A stretch of DNA of 64,000 nt, from the NCBI RefSeq assembly GCF_004681975.1, contig NZ_SMLK01000001.1, forward strand, positions 1,116,001-1,180,000. The letters run 5' to 3'. The notes below the pieces were generated by a model. It was not told where the DNA came from. It made no database searches and saw only the letters and a list, made by a program, of their open reading frames with translations. The position numbers and the translations under genes were made by a program. Of the stretch, positions 44,859-53,824 are shown one piece after another. Numbering within the stretch: the first letter of the stretch is position 1; every line of letters begins with the position of its first letter. The stretch comes from Ramlibacter humi. GTDB taxonomy: Bacteria; Pseudomonadota; Gammaproteobacteria; Burkholderiales; Burkholderiaceae_C.

Positions 44859-46093
44859 CAGGCCGGCGCGAGCGCCGTGCGCCGGGCCTTGCGCACGTTG
44901 AACGCGCTGGTGATCAGCAGCGCCTGCGCGGCCACCAGCCCCAGCCACACGCCGGTGTAATGACCGTGGTCCATCAGGCTGCCGAAGAGCAGCGGGGCCA
45001 CCGCCTGGCCGATGTCCAGGCCCGAGTACACGATGCCGAACACGCGGCCGCTGGCGTTTTCCGGCGTGGAGCGCTTGACCAGCAGGTCGCGCGAGGGCCC
45101 GGCCAGGCCGCTGGCGAAACCCATGGCGCCGAACATCACGGGAATGGCCAGCGCCGGCAGCGGCGCCAGGCCGATGACCAGTGCCACCACCGCGGCCATG
45201 CCGAAGCCCGCGGCGACGATCTTTTCGCAGCGGGTGGGGTCGGCGGCCAGGAAACCGCCCAGCACCATGCCGCCCGCGCTGCACACCATGTAGACCGTCA
45301 GGCACCCGGCGACCAGCGCGACCGGCACGTCGTGCAGGTGGCGCGCGGCCTCCGGCGCGAAAGCCTGGACCACCGACAGCACCACGGCGTAGACGAAGAA
45401 GAACGCGAAGCACATCCACACCGCCGGGATGCGCAGGAAGTCGAAGGTCGCCTCAGGCGCCTTGCTCGAATGGGACTGCGCCGGCGCGGTGCGCGGCAGC
45501 GCGAGCTGGTGGCGCTGCGACAGCAGCACCACCAGCACGGCCCACGCCAGGACGCCGGCCGTGGCCAGCGCCACGCGCCACGAATACGCGATGGCCAGCG
45601 GCACCATCAGCGCCGGCGCCAGCGCCCAGCCCAGGCTGCCGGTGATGCCGTGCACGCTGTAGGCGTGGCCCAGGCGCTTGGCGCTCACGCGCTTGTTCAG
45701 CAGCGTGTAGTCCACCGGGTGGAACACGCCGTTGCCCAGGCCCGCCACCACCGCGAAGCCGGCCATCATCCAGTAGCTGGTACTGGCCGCGAAGCCGAAG
45801 GCGGCCGTGCCCACCAGCGCCAGCCCGGCGAACAGCACCGGCCGCGGCCCGTGCCGGTCCACCAGGAAGCCCGAAGCCGCCTGCACCGCGCAAGAAGTGA
45901 CGAAGAAGATCGTCATCAGGAAACCCAGCTCGACGTAGCTGGCGTTGAGCGCGTCCTTCAGCCACGGGAACAGCGGCGCCAGCAGCAGCTGGCTGAAGTG
46001 GCTGATCAGGTGCGCCAGCCCGACCAGCCCGATGACGCCCGCGTCCTGGCGAAGCGGCGGGAGGGTGGCGTTGGTGGCGGAAACAGCGGTCAT
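44858..46093 (-). CDS. MFS transporter
   Basis: A 411-residue, twelve-span major facilitator. The loop 2-3 signature GFLVDRHGPRPVLFAGLALVG and spans such as GVIGLVGLAHLISHFSQLLLAPLFPWL are visible. The subgroup resembles fosmidomycin-resistance-like/nitrate-type carriers of unknown substrate. It is divergent from an AraC-family regulator with a 74-bp gap holding the palindrome ATTCCGGAAT, suggesting inducible export controlled by that regulator. Confidence 0.9.
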   Translation of the reverse strand: MTAVSATNATLPPLRQDAGVIGLVGLAHLISHFSQLLLAPLFPWLKDALNASYVELGFLMTIFFVTSCAVQAASGFLVDRHGPRPVLFAGLALVGTAAFGFAASTSYWMMAGFAVVAGLGNGVFHPVDYTLLNKRVSAKRLGHAYSVHGITGSLGWALAPALMVPLAIAYSWRVALATAGVLAWAVLVVLLSQRHQLALPRTAPAQSHSSKAPEATFDFLRIPAVWMCFAFFFVYAVVLSVVQAFAPEAARHLHDVPVALVAGCLTVYMVCSAGGMVLGGFLAADPTRCEKIVAAGFGMAAVVALVIGLAPLPALAIPVMFGAMGFASGLAGPSRDLLVKRSTPENASGRVFGIVYSGLDIGQAVAPLLFGSLMDHGHYTGVWLGLVAAQALLITSAFNVRKARRTALAPA

Positions 46094-46120
46094 GCCACCG
46101 ATGCTACGGTTGCGCCGCCG

Positions 46121-46130
46121 ATTCCGGAAT
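46121..46130. promoter_or_regulatory. Palindrome in the MFS/AraC divergent region
   Basis: ATTCCGGAAT is a perfect 10-bp palindrome 28 bp upstream of the MFS start and 38 bp upstream of the AraC-family start. It could be an operator, though AraC proteins more often use direct repeats. Confidence 0.35.
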
Positions 46131-46167
46131 GCGACGGTTGGTCAGCTTCATGTGATTTTCAGCCAAA

Positions 46168-47001
46168 ATGGCCACCGTGCTGATCCGCCCTTCCCTGCCC
46201 CAGCCGCTGGGTGACGCCGAGCTTTTCCGGCCCACGCCCGCGCGCCCTGTGCGCGTGCGCGCGCGGTCCATGCCGGCCGACACGCATTTCGATCCGCACC
46301 GGCACGCGTGGGCGCAGCTGGCGTACTGCGCCACCGGCGTGCTGCAGGTCACGTCCGAGCGCGGCGGCGGCGAGCGCGAGGAAGTGACGTACATCGTTCC
46401 GCCTTCGCGCGCGGTGTGGATCGCGCCCGGCGCGCGCCACGCGGTGCACGTGCTGGAGCGCGCCGAATTCCGCACGCTGTACCTGCACGCGTCCGTCACG
46501 CCGCCGGGCTGGACCGGGTGCCGCGTGCTGCGCGTCTCGCCGCTGCTGCGCGAGCTGGTCGTGGCGCTGGACGAACAGGACCTCACGCGGCATCGCGAGC
46601 AGCTGCTCAGCGGGCTGGTGCTGGAGGAACTGCGCCAGGCCGACCCGCAATCGCTGGGCGTCCCGCTGCCGGCGCCCGGCGGCGACAAGCGCCTGCGCGC
46701 GCTGTGCGAAGCGGTGCTGCGCTCGCCGGGCCAGCGCGCCAGCCTGGCGGAATGGGCCGCCGACGTCGGCGCCAGCGAGCGCACGATGGCCCGCCTGTTC
46801 CAGGCCGAGCTCGGCACCGGCTACCAGCAATGGCGGCAGCAGGCGGTCCTCGCGCACGCGTTGCCGTTGCTGGCGCGCGGCCTGGCCGTGCACCAGGTCG
46901 CGGCCGCCACCGGGTATGCCAGCGAGAGCGCCTTCAGCGCCATGTTCAAGGGCGCGATGGGGCAGCCGCCCCGCCATTTCCAGCCCCGTGCCGCGGCGTG
47001 A
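46168..47001 (+). CDS. AraC-family transcriptional regulator
   Basis: A 277-residue regulator. An N-terminal cupin-like sensor (HFDPHRHAWAQLAYCATGVLQVTSE, with the histidines of a cupin motif) precedes a C-terminal double helix-turn-helix (LAEWAADVGASERTMARLFQAELGTGYQQWRQQAVLAHALPLLARGLAVHQVAAATGYASESAFSAMFKGAMGQPPRHF). It is divergent from the MFS gene, the classic arrangement in which such regulators activate or repress an efflux gene (compare NimR/NimT). The ligand is unknown. Confidence 0.92.
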   Translation: MATVLIRPSLPQPLGDAELFRPTPARPVRVRARSMPADTHFDPHRHAWAQLAYCATGVLQVTSERGGGEREEVTYIVPPSRAVWIAPGARHAVHVLERAEFRTLYLHASVTPPGWTGCRVLRVSPLLRELVVALDEQDLTRHREQLLSGLVLEELRQADPQSLGVPLPAPGGDKRLRALCEAVLRSPGQRASLAEWAADVGASERTMARLFQAELGTGYQQWRQQAVLAHALPLLARGLAVHQVAAATGYASESAFSAMFKGAMGQPPRHFQPRAAA

Positions 47002-47092
47002 GGATGCGTCCTACATCACGGCTGGGCTTGCACTGACTGCTGAGCTCGTGCCGCCGCGCTTCAATGGACCTAGACAAGCAGAGGACCTGGAC

Positions 47093-47272
47093 GTGAAGCC
47101 CCCGCAGCAAGGCACTGAATCGCAGGACGGCGCCGCCCGCGCACCGGGCGAACAGCCGCCCGGCCGCCGTTCGGGCGAAGGCGCGGCCAGCGCGCTGCGG
47201 CACGTGATCTCGCAGCACGAGGAACGGCAGCAGCGCGCCGAGACCGACGGCGAAGAGCCGGCCCACGAATGA
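47093..47272 (+). CDS. Possible small hydrophilic protein upstream of a NUDIX gene
   Basis: A 59-residue ORF from a GTG at 47093 with AGAGGA 7 nt upstream. Composition is polar and disordered (KPPQQGTESQDGAARAPGEQPPGRRSGEGAAS), then a short helical, charged end (ALRHVISQHEERQQRAETDGEEPAHE). No domain recognised. It ends 10 bp before the NUDIX gene and may be co-transcribed. The long frame upstream of the GTG overlaps the AraC gene and is not credible. Confidence 0.4.
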   Translation: MKPPQQGTESQDGAARAPGEQPPGRRSGEGAASALRHVISQHEERQQRAETDGEEPAHE

Positions 47273-47282
47273 CACGAGGCGC

Positions 47283-47747
47283 ATGGCCCGCAGCGCCGGC
47301 CTGCTGATGTACCGCCTGGGCCCGCGCGGGCCCGAGGTGCTGCTGGCGCATCCCGGCGGCCCGTTCTGGGCCCGCAAGGACGAAGGCGCGTGGACGCTGC
47401 CCAAGGGCGAGCTGACCGAGGGCGAAGACGCCCTGGCGGGCGCGCGCCGCGAGTTCGGGGAAGAGACCGGCCACTGCCCCTCAGGCCCCTTCGGCGACCT
47501 CGGCGAGGTGCGCATGAAAAGCGGCAAGCGCGTGCAGGCCTGGGCCTTCGCGGGCGACTTCGATCCCGCGCAGCTGCGCTCCAGCACTTTCGAGGTGGAA
47601 TGGCCGCCGCGCTCCGGCCGCCTGCAGCAGTTCGCCGAGGTGGACCGCGTCGCCTGGTTCACGCTGGACGAAGCACGCCCCAAGCTGCTGCCCGCGCAGC
47701 AACCCTTCCTGGACCGCCTGGCGCAGGCGCTGCGCGAAGCCGGCTGA
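47283..47747 (+). CDS. NUDIX hydrolase
   Basis: A 154-residue single-domain protein. SAGLLMYRLGPRGPEVLLAHPGGPFWARKDEGAWTLPKGELTEGEDALAGARREFGEETG contains the NUDIX box GELTEGEDALAGARREFGEETG. It resembles the diadenosine-polyphosphate or inositol-pyrophosphate-type NUDIX enzymes (PKGEL preceding the box). GAGG lies 5 nt before the ATG. Convergent with the hybrid kinase gene, 6 bp apart. The substrate is not determinable. Confidence 0.9.
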   Translation: MARSAGLLMYRLGPRGPEVLLAHPGGPFWARKDEGAWTLPKGELTEGEDALAGARREFGEETGHCPSGPFGDLGEVRMKSGKRVQAWAFAGDFDPAQLRSSTFEVEWPPRSGRLQQFAEVDRVAWFTLDEARPKLLPAQQPFLDRLAQALREAG

Positions 47748-47753
47748 ACGCGG

Positions 47754-49991
47754 TCAGGTGGAAGCGCGCGTGCGCGCCGCATCGCGCAGCAGCGGCTCCA
47801 GCTGCGCGAAGTCGATGGGCTTGGTCAGGTGGTGGTCGAAGCCGGCCGCCTGCGCGCGCTGGCGGTCGCCTTCCGCGCCCCATCCCGTGATGGCCACCAG
47901 CGGCGTGCGCGCGAAGCGCGGCACCTGGCGCAGCTGCATCGCCACCTCGTAGCCGCTGCGGCCCGGCAGCCCGATGTCCAGCAGGATGATGTCGGGCCCG
48001 AACGCCTGCGCTCCGTCCAGCACGTGGGTGCCTTCATGCAGCAGGCGCGTTTCGCAGCCCGCCATCTGCAGCACGGTGGCCAGCGTCTCGGCGGCGTCGA
48101 TGTTGTCGTCCACCACCAGCACCTTCAGCCCCGCGGCTTGCGGCCCGCTTTCGGCCTGTTCGCGCGGCGGCTCCGCATGCGGCAGCGCCGGCAGGCAGGG
48201 CAGGCGCACGGTGAAGCGGCTGCCCTGCCCCGCGCCGGCGCTTTCGGCGACCACGGAGCCGCCGTGAAGCGTCACCAGGCTGCGCACGAGGTACAGGCCG
48301 ATGCCCAGGCCGCCCTGCGCGCGGTCGATCGTGCTGCGCACCTGCGAGAACAGCGTGAAGATGGTCTCCAGCATGTCGGCGGCGATGCCTTCGCCGTTGT
48401 CCTCGACGTCCAGCACCACCCAGTCGCCTTCGCGCCGCACGCGCAGCGCGACCTGGCCGTCCGGCGGCGTGTACTTGGCCGCGTTGTTCAGCAGGTTGCC
48501 CAGCGCCTGCGCGATGCGCGTGGGGTCGCCCATCAGCTCGATGTCGTCCTCGGGCCAGTCCACCTGCAGCGAATGGCCGCCGGCCTGCATGGCGGGCCGG
48601 CTGATCTCCAGCGCGCTGTCCACCGCCGGCCGCAGCCGGATGCGAGAGACCTCCAGCCGGATCTTGCCGCTGCTGATGCGCGAGATGTCCAGCAGGTCGT
48701 CGATCAGCCGGATCATGTGCACCAGCTGCCGCTCCATGGTCTGGCGCGCGCGCTCGGACACCGGCCCGTTGGCCTTGTCCTTCTTCAGGATCTCCAGCCC
48801 GGTGCGGATGGGCGCCAACGGGTTGCGCAGCTCGTGCGCCAGCGTCGCGATGAATTCGTCCTTGGCCCGGTTGGCGTCCTGCAGCACCTGCTCGGCGTGC
48901 TTGCGCTCGGTGACCTCGACCACCGAACCGGCCATGCGGAACGGCTGCCCCGCGGGGTCCCACAGCGCCGCGCCGGCGACGAAGAACCAGCGCCAGCGGC
49001 CGGCGTTGTCCATCAGGCGGCACTCCACCTGGTAAGGCTGGCGGTCGCGCAGGTGGGCGCGCAGCGCCTGCGCCACCACCGGGCGGTCGTCCGCATGCAG
49101 CACCCTGGAGATGGAGTCGGGGCGGTCGGGGAACTCCTGGTCGGTGTAGCCCAGCAGCGCCTTGAAGCGCGGCGAATAGAACATCGTGCCCGCGGGCATG
49201 TCCCAATCCCACAGCCCCGCGGCCGAACCGCGCACCGCCAGCTGGTAGCGCGCCTCGCTGGCGCGCAGCGCCTGGTTGGCCGCTTCCAGCGTGCCCGCGC
49301 GGCGGCCCAGCTCGTCGAGCATGGCGTTGAACGCGTCCACCAGCTCGCCCACTTCGTCGTCGCTGGTACGCACCGCGCGCAGGTTGCCGGTCTCGCCGCG
49401 CAGCACCTGGCGCGCCACTTCGCGGATGGCCAGGATGGGCGCCACCAGCGTGCGCTGCAGGCGGTTGGACAGCAGCAGCGCCGCCACCAGGCTGCCGCCC
49501 AGCACCAGCGCCAGCAGGCCCAGGTACTCCAGCGTGCGGCGCACACGGTCGTGGCGCACTTCGAGCCAGATCGTTCCCACCCGTTCCCGGCCCGACATCA
49601 CCGGCCGCCAGGCCACGGCCCAGTCGCCTTCCAGCGCCACGCCGGCACGCTGCGCGCGCGGCGGCACGGCCAAGGCGTCGGCTTCGTCGCGCCGGTAGAT
49701 GGCGAAGACCTTGCCCGTGTCGTCGTACAGCGCCGCGGCCACCACGCTGCTGCGCGCGCGCAGCACGGCCAGGTTCTCGGCGGCGACGCGCGGGTCGGCG
49801 AAAGCCAGCGCCGGCGCGCTGGCCAGCGCGATGACGTCGGCCTGCGTGACGATGTCCTGCTCGGTGTCGACGAGGCCGCGCCGCAGGTCCACGGCGAGCA
49901 GCGCCAGGGCGGCCAGCAGCAGCGCGGCGACGGTGGTCGCCACCAGGATGACGTTGAGCTTGGTGCGGATGGAGCGGGCGCTGCGTATCAC
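47754..49991 (-). CDS. Hybrid histidine kinase with CHASE8-like sensor, HAMP, PAS and receiver domains
   Basis: A 745-residue inner-membrane kinase. Order: span 1 (about 12-35), periplasmic CHASE8-like sensor (about 36-150; DIVTQADVIALASAPALAFADPRVAAENLAVL), span 2 (about 155-175), HAMP (about 176-230), PAS (about 245-360), HisKA with His386 in TLAHELRNPLAPI, HATPase (DNGEGIAADM, GGLGIGLYLV), and a C-terminal receiver with phospho-acceptor Asp672 in ILLDIGLPG. The GTG start overlaps the yfiR stop (GTGA). No separate DNA-binding output is encoded, so a phosphotransfer partner must lie elsewhere. Confidence 0.93.
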   Translation of the reverse strand: MIRSARSIRTKLNVILVATTVAALLLAALALLAVDLRRGLVDTEQDIVTQADVIALASAPALAFADPRVAAENLAVLRARSSVVAAALYDDTGKVFAIYRRDEADALAVPPRAQRAGVALEGDWAVAWRPVMSGRERVGTIWLEVRHDRVRRTLEYLGLLALVLGGSLVAALLLSNRLQRTLVAPILAIREVARQVLRGETGNLRAVRTSDDEVGELVDAFNAMLDELGRRAGTLEAANQALRASEARYQLAVRGSAAGLWDWDMPAGTMFYSPRFKALLGYTDQEFPDRPDSISRVLHADDRPVVAQALRAHLRDRQPYQVECRLMDNAGRWRWFFVAGAALWDPAGQPFRMAGSVVEVTERKHAEQVLQDANRAKDEFIATLAHELRNPLAPIRTGLEILKKDKANGPVSERARQTMERQLVHMIRLIDDLLDISRISSGKIRLEVSRIRLRPAVDSALEISRPAMQAGGHSLQVDWPEDDIELMGDPTRIAQALGNLLNNAAKYTPPDGQVALRVRREGDWVVLDVEDNGEGIAADMLETIFTLFSQVRSTIDRAQGGLGIGLYLVRSLVTLHGGSVVAESAGAGQGSRFTVRLPCLPALPHAEPPREQAESGPQAAGLKVLVVDDNIDAAETLATVLQMAGCETRLLHEGTHVLDGAQAFGPDIILLDIGLPGRSGYEVAMQLRQVPRFARTPLVAITGWGAEGDRQRAQAAGFDHHLTKPIDFAQLEPLLRDAARTRAST

Positions 49992-50530
49992 CGGGCACGG
50001 CCCTCCACGGTTTGCGCCACGGCCAGCAGGCGGGCCGAAAGGCGCAGGTTGCGCTGCTCCGCCGCGGGCAGCGACGCGGTGAAACGCACGCGCCCGCCGT
50101 CCGTCACGAAGTTGAGCACCGCGCCGCTGCGCAACGCATCGTCGCGCTCGGCCACCACGAGCACCGGCCCCGGCGCCGCCGCGGCCGCTTCGCGCAAGCG
50201 CCCCTCCCTGCTGCCGCCGACCATGAGCACGTGCGCACCGGCCAGCGGCTCGCCTTCGCGCACGCGCCGCACGGCCACGGGCCGGCCTTCCGCCGGGCGG
50301 CTGGCCACGATCTGCTCCAGGTCGGCAGCGATCGCTTCGCTGGCCAGCACCGCGATCACCAGCGGGTCGTCCGGCTTCGCGAAAGTGCCCGCGGGCCACT
50401 CGACGAACGCGCCGAACTTGTAGAGGAAAGCCGCCTTCACGGCGCTCTCGCGCGCGGCGCCCTGCGCCCATGCGGCGGGCCCCGCGCAGGCGGCTGCAAG
50501 CAGGACCAGCGTCCTGCGGCGGGTGGGCAT
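49988..50530 (-). CDS. YfiR-family periplasmic protein (DUF4154)
   Basis: A 180-residue exported protein. Twin-arginine-like/Sec signal MPTRRRTLVLLAAACAGPAAWA is followed by the YfiR core: ESAVKAAFLYKFGAFVEWP, PLVIAVLASEAIAADLEQIV, GAHVLMVGG, GPVLVVAERDDALRSGAVLNFVTDGGRVRFTASLPAAEQRNLRLSARLLAVA. In Pseudomonas, YfiR represses the diguanylate cyclase YfiN through its periplasmic domain. Here it lies between a TonB receptor (11 bp upstream) and a kinase whose sensor resembles that of YfiN, so it probably modulates the kinase instead. Confidence 0.9.
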   Translation of the reverse strand: MPTRRRTLVLLAAACAGPAAWAQGAARESAVKAAFLYKFGAFVEWPAGTFAKPDDPLVIAVLASEAIAADLEQIVASRPAEGRPVAVRRVREGEPLAGAHVLMVGGSREGRLREAAAAAPGPVLVVAERDDALRSGAVLNFVTDGGRVRFTASLPAAEQRNLRLSARLLAVAQTVEGRAR

Positions 50531-50541
50531 CGGAACCGGGA

Positions 50542-52422
50542 TCACAGCTGCCAGGATGCCTGCAGGTAGACGGTGCGGCGGATCTCGCTGCCGCCGGAGA
50601 ACTCGACGTGGCGGCGGTCCAGCAGGTTGGTGCCGAGGATCGACAGCCTGAGCGCCGGCGACACCTGGTAGCCGAGGCGCGCATCGACGGAGGTGTAGCC
50701 CGCCACGCGCGGGTCGGTGAGCTCGCCCACGTGGCGCACCGTGATGTCGAATTCCGTGCGCGAGCCGATGTTGAGGCTGGAGCGCAGCGAGACCTGCGAG
50801 CGCGCGTCGTTGCCCAGGCCGGGGAACGAACGTGTCGCCGGGCTCAGGCCCCCGCTGAAGCGCAGGTTCTTGTGCAGGCCCAGGTAGCCGGCGGAAAGGC
50901 GCCATGCATCGTTGACCTGCCACTGGCCCCAGGCTTCCAGGCCGTCCACCGGGCCCTGCACCAGGTTCTCCACCGTCAGCGGCAGCGGCTGGCCGGGCAC
51001 GCCCGCGCGCAAGCCGTGGAAGTCCTGCCGGAAGAGCGTCGCCGATGCGGTGACGCCCCCTCCCAATTGCGCGCGATGGCCGATCTCGAACACGTTCGCG
51101 GTTTCCGACTCGAAGTTCGGTCCGCCCGCGATGGCCAGTGTTCCACCCAAGGTGAAGAAGAAGTCGCGGTCGATGCGCGCCGGCGCGCGCACCACGCGCG
51201 ACACCGCCGCCCAGGTGGTGGCCTGCGGCGAGTGCAGCCAGGCCACGCGCAGGCTGGGCAGGACCTCGGTGCCGGTGTACGAGTTGCGCTCCAGCTTCAC
51301 GCCGGCCGTGGCCTGCAGCTTGTCCGCGAGCGGCCATTGGTACTGCGCGAAGACGTTGGTCCACGTGAGCGTGCGGCTCGCGGGCAGGAAGGCGACGATG
51401 GGCGTGGCCTGGTTGTCGTCGCGCGACTGCCGGTGGCCCACGCCCCACAGCAGCTGGCCGAACGCCAGCCTGGGATCGTGCGTGAACTGCAGGTCCACCG
51501 TGCGTGCGCTCGTGCGGAACACCAGCGGGTCATCGCGGTCGTACGAGTCCACATAAGCCTGCACCTGGTAGGGCGAGCCGCCCGCGGTTTCGCTGTCCCA
51601 GCGCGCCAGCAGGTTGTAGCCGCGCACGTTGGGCGCAAGGTTGCTGGCCGGGTCGGGGCCGCCTTCGTAGAAGTCGCCGTGCACGGTGAGGCTTTGGTTG
51701 CCGGCCGCCCAGTCGGAACGGAAGCCCGCCTGGTGGAGCTGCGAGCCGTCGGCCAGCGGCGCGCCCGAAGGCAGCTGCGTCGCGCCGCGGTCCACGGCCT
51801 GCGCATAGGCGCGCACGTTCGTGCGTTCACCCAGCCTTGTTCCCCAGCGCACGCTCTCGCGCCCGCCGTGCGCCGAGCGCGTCGCCGAAGCCAGCACGCC
51901 CTGCGTTTCGGCCGCGGGCCGCGTGACGATGTTGATCACGCCGTTGACCGCGTTGGCGCCCCACAGCGTGCCGCCGGGCCCGCTGATCACCTCGATGCGG
52001 TCGACGTCTTCCAGCACCACGTCGTTGGCGTCCCAGAACACGCCCGCGAACAGCGGCGAATAGATGGTGCGGCCGTCCACCAGCACCAGCAGCTTGTTGG
52101 AGATCGTGTCCTGGAAGCCGCGCGCGCTGATGGCCCACTGGCCGGCGCTGGTCTGCGCGACCTGCAGGTTGGGCGCCAGGCGCAAGGCCTCGGGCAGGCT
52201 GGTGGCCGCCGAGCGGCGGATGTCCTGCGCGGTGATCACGTACACCGAAGCGGCGGCCTGCTGCAGGCTTTGCGCGCGTCCCGAAACGGACGTGATCTCC
52301 AGGTTGCCCAGTTGCTCGAGCGTGAGGTCGGCCAGCTGGGTCGCAGTGGCGGTCTGTTGCGCCTGGGCGGCGCCCGCGGTCATCGCCGCGGCCAGCAGCG
52401 CCATTGCTGGTTTGCTTGTCAT
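50542..52422 (-). CDS. TonB-dependent outer-membrane receptor
   Basis: A 626-residue receptor. Signal peptide MTSKPAMALLAAAMTAGAAQA (1-21), then LADLTLEQLGNLEITSVSGRAQSL, which replaces a classical TonB box in this subfamily. A plug domain follows (VYVITAQDIRRSAATSLPEALRLAPNLQVAQ, ARGFQDTISNKLLVLVDGRTIYSP, GPGGTLWGANAVNGVINIVTR). The rest is a 22-strand barrel ending in an aromatic residue region (TVYLQASWQL). It is first in an operon with yfiR and the hybrid kinase, so uptake or ligand occupancy may be monitored by that pair. The substrate is unknown. Confidence 0.92.
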   Translation of the reverse strand: MTSKPAMALLAAAMTAGAAQAQQTATATQLADLTLEQLGNLEITSVSGRAQSLQQAAASVYVITAQDIRRSAATSLPEALRLAPNLQVAQTSAGQWAISARGFQDTISNKLLVLVDGRTIYSPLFAGVFWDANDVVLEDVDRIEVISGPGGTLWGANAVNGVINIVTRPAAETQGVLASATRSAHGGRESVRWGTRLGERTNVRAYAQAVDRGATQLPSGAPLADGSQLHQAGFRSDWAAGNQSLTVHGDFYEGGPDPASNLAPNVRGYNLLARWDSETAGGSPYQVQAYVDSYDRDDPLVFRTSARTVDLQFTHDPRLAFGQLLWGVGHRQSRDDNQATPIVAFLPASRTLTWTNVFAQYQWPLADKLQATAGVKLERNSYTGTEVLPSLRVAWLHSPQATTWAAVSRVVRAPARIDRDFFFTLGGTLAIAGGPNFESETANVFEIGHRAQLGGGVTASATLFRQDFHGLRAGVPGQPLPLTVENLVQGPVDGLEAWGQWQVNDAWRLSAGYLGLHKNLRFSGGLSPATRSFPGLGNDARSQVSLRSSLNIGSRTEFDITVRHVGELTDPRVAGYTSVDARLGYQVSPALRLSILGTNLLDRRHVEFSGGSEIRRTVYLQASWQL

Positions 52423-52503
52423 CGGTGCTCCCCCCGTCGGGAGCCGATGTTAGGAGCAGCTGGGCCGTCCGGCGGTCCAGCTGGGCAATTTGTCGGCGTT
52501 GTC

Positions 52504-52872
52504 CTACGTGCCGGCTCCCTGCGCCGCCGCGGCGTGGACGGCCTGCGCCTGCGCTGCGAGCATGCGGCCGGCCAGCGCTTCCTGCGCCTCCACGCGGTCC
52601 CACGCGGCGCGGAAGGCGGGCAAGGCTTCCTCCGTCGTCAGCCGCGAAGCGCCGCGGATGCGCTCCCAGTTGGCCCACAGCGAGCGCAGCGCGTCCTCGA
52701 AGCGGCCGCCGTACTGCGCGTAGCCGACGTAGCCCACGCAGTAGGCCGGCGCGTAATCCTCGTACTCGCGGCCCGCGCGGAAGTACGGCTCGCCGCGGAA
52801 CGCGCGGCTCCAGTGCGAGTCCTGGCGCCGGGCGTCGAGCGCCAGCGAAGGGGCGGTGTCCGGCAATGCCAT
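52504..52872 (-). CDS. Conserved hypothetical protein
   Basis: A 122-residue soluble protein starting at the ATG at 52872 behind GGAG. The core HWSRAFRGEPYFRAGREYEDYAPAYCVGYVGYAQYGGRFEDALRSLWANWERIRGASRLTTEEALPAFRAAWDRV is a recurring betaproteobacterial family rich in aromatic residues with no known function. Divergent from the DnaJ-domain gene. Confidence 0.75.
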   Translation of the reverse strand: MALPDTAPSLALDARRQDSHWSRAFRGEPYFRAGREYEDYAPAYCVGYVGYAQYGGRFEDALRSLWANWERIRGASRLTTEEALPAFRAAWDRVEAQEALAGRMLAAQAQAVHAAAAQGAGT

Positions 52873-53066
52873 CGGCTTCTCCACGTGTTCGGGCGAGGCG
52901 AATGGTCGGGCCGGCGGGCACGCGGCCGCGTAGGACGCCGCCGCGCGAAGTGTTGTAAACGCGCCGCCCGCGGCGCTGCCTGAAGCGCGCGCAGCTTCGC
53001 GCGCGGCCGTGGCGAAGCTACACTTTCCGTAGCAGCCACACGCAACGCCAAGCCACCTTGCGACCG

Positions 53067-53486
53067 ATGCGCTCCGACGTCCCGAACAGCCACTACGACA
53101 CCCTCGGGGTGCCGCGCGACGCTGCCCCGCAAGAGCTGCGCCGCGCCTATCGCAAGGCCGCGCAGCAGAACCACCCCGACCGCCACGCCGGCGACGCGCT
53201 GGCCGAAGCCGCAATGGCGCGCATCAACGAGGCGTGGGCCGTGCTGTCGCATCCGCAGCGCCGCGAAAGCTACGACCAGTGGCTGCGCGCTCAGGAAGCC
53301 CGCCTGCGGGCCGACGCCGCCGCGCAAGCCGCCCAGCCCACCCGCTTCGAAGCCGGCTGGCCGTGGGGCCTGGTGGCAGCGACGATGGCGGTGGCGCTGG
53401 CCACGGTAGGGACGGTGGTCTATCGCACGTCGGTGTCGTCGACGGCGGCCGCCCAGCACCAGCTGGCCGCCAAGCCTTCGCGCTAG
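53067..53486 (+). CDS. J-domain membrane protein
   Basis: A 139-residue protein with an N-terminal J-domain (about 10-72: HYDTLGVPRDAAPQELRRAYRKAAQQNHPDRHAG), including the HPD needed to stimulate Hsp70. A C-terminal membrane span follows (WGLVAATMAVALATVGTVVY, about 100-119). It has no Gly/Phe or zinc region, so it is a type III J-protein anchored at the inner membrane with the J-domain in the cytoplasm, a DjlA-like topology in reverse. Its client is unknown. Confidence 0.85.
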   Translation: MRSDVPNSHYDTLGVPRDAAPQELRRAYRKAAQQNHPDRHAGDALAEAAMARINEAWAVLSHPQRRESYDQWLRAQEARLRADAAAQAAQPTRFEAGWPWGLVAATMAVALATVGTVVYRTSVSSTAAAQHQLAAKPSR

Positions 53487-53498
53487 GCGCGCACGCCC

Positions 53499-53741
53499 TC
53501 AACCGAACAAACCGCGCGCCAGGTGGCGCGCGAAGCTTTCCGTCCACGCCACGCCTTCACTGGCTTCGTACTGCGCCGAAGCCCGCGGCGCCACCACGTG
53601 CACGCGGCGCCACGGCGAAGGATCGTTGGCGGCTTCGAAGACCTGCGCGCGGAACACGCGAGGGTCGCGCCCGCTGGCGCGAATGGCGGCCTCGAAAGCC
53701 TGCGCCTCGGCGGGCGCCATCAGGGTGCACTGGACGAGCAT
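53499..53741 (-). CDS. Small hypothetical protein
   Basis: An 80-residue soluble ORF starting MLVQCTLMAPAEAQAFEAAIRASGRDPRVFRAQVFEAA and ending HLARGLFG. GGCAGGTGG precedes the ATG at 53741; a TTG 27 bp upstream is possible. No domain recognised. It lies between the convergent J-domain gene and the reductase gene upstream on the same strand. Confidence 0.55.
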   Translation of the reverse strand: MLVQCTLMAPAEAQAFEAAIRASGRDPRVFRAQVFEAANDPSPWRRVHVVAPRASAQYEASEGVAWTESFARHLARGLFG

Positions 53742-53824
53742 GAACCACCTGCCTTTCCGCCACCACAACGCGGCCGCGCGCGGGCTGGCGGACAGGGGTT
53801 CACCCCGATTCGTGACGCGGCGTA

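Noticed and set aside
47829-50423. 864-codon open frame on the plus strand
   Set aside because: Antisense to the hybrid kinase gene; low-complexity Gln/Arg/Ala composition and no ribosome site.
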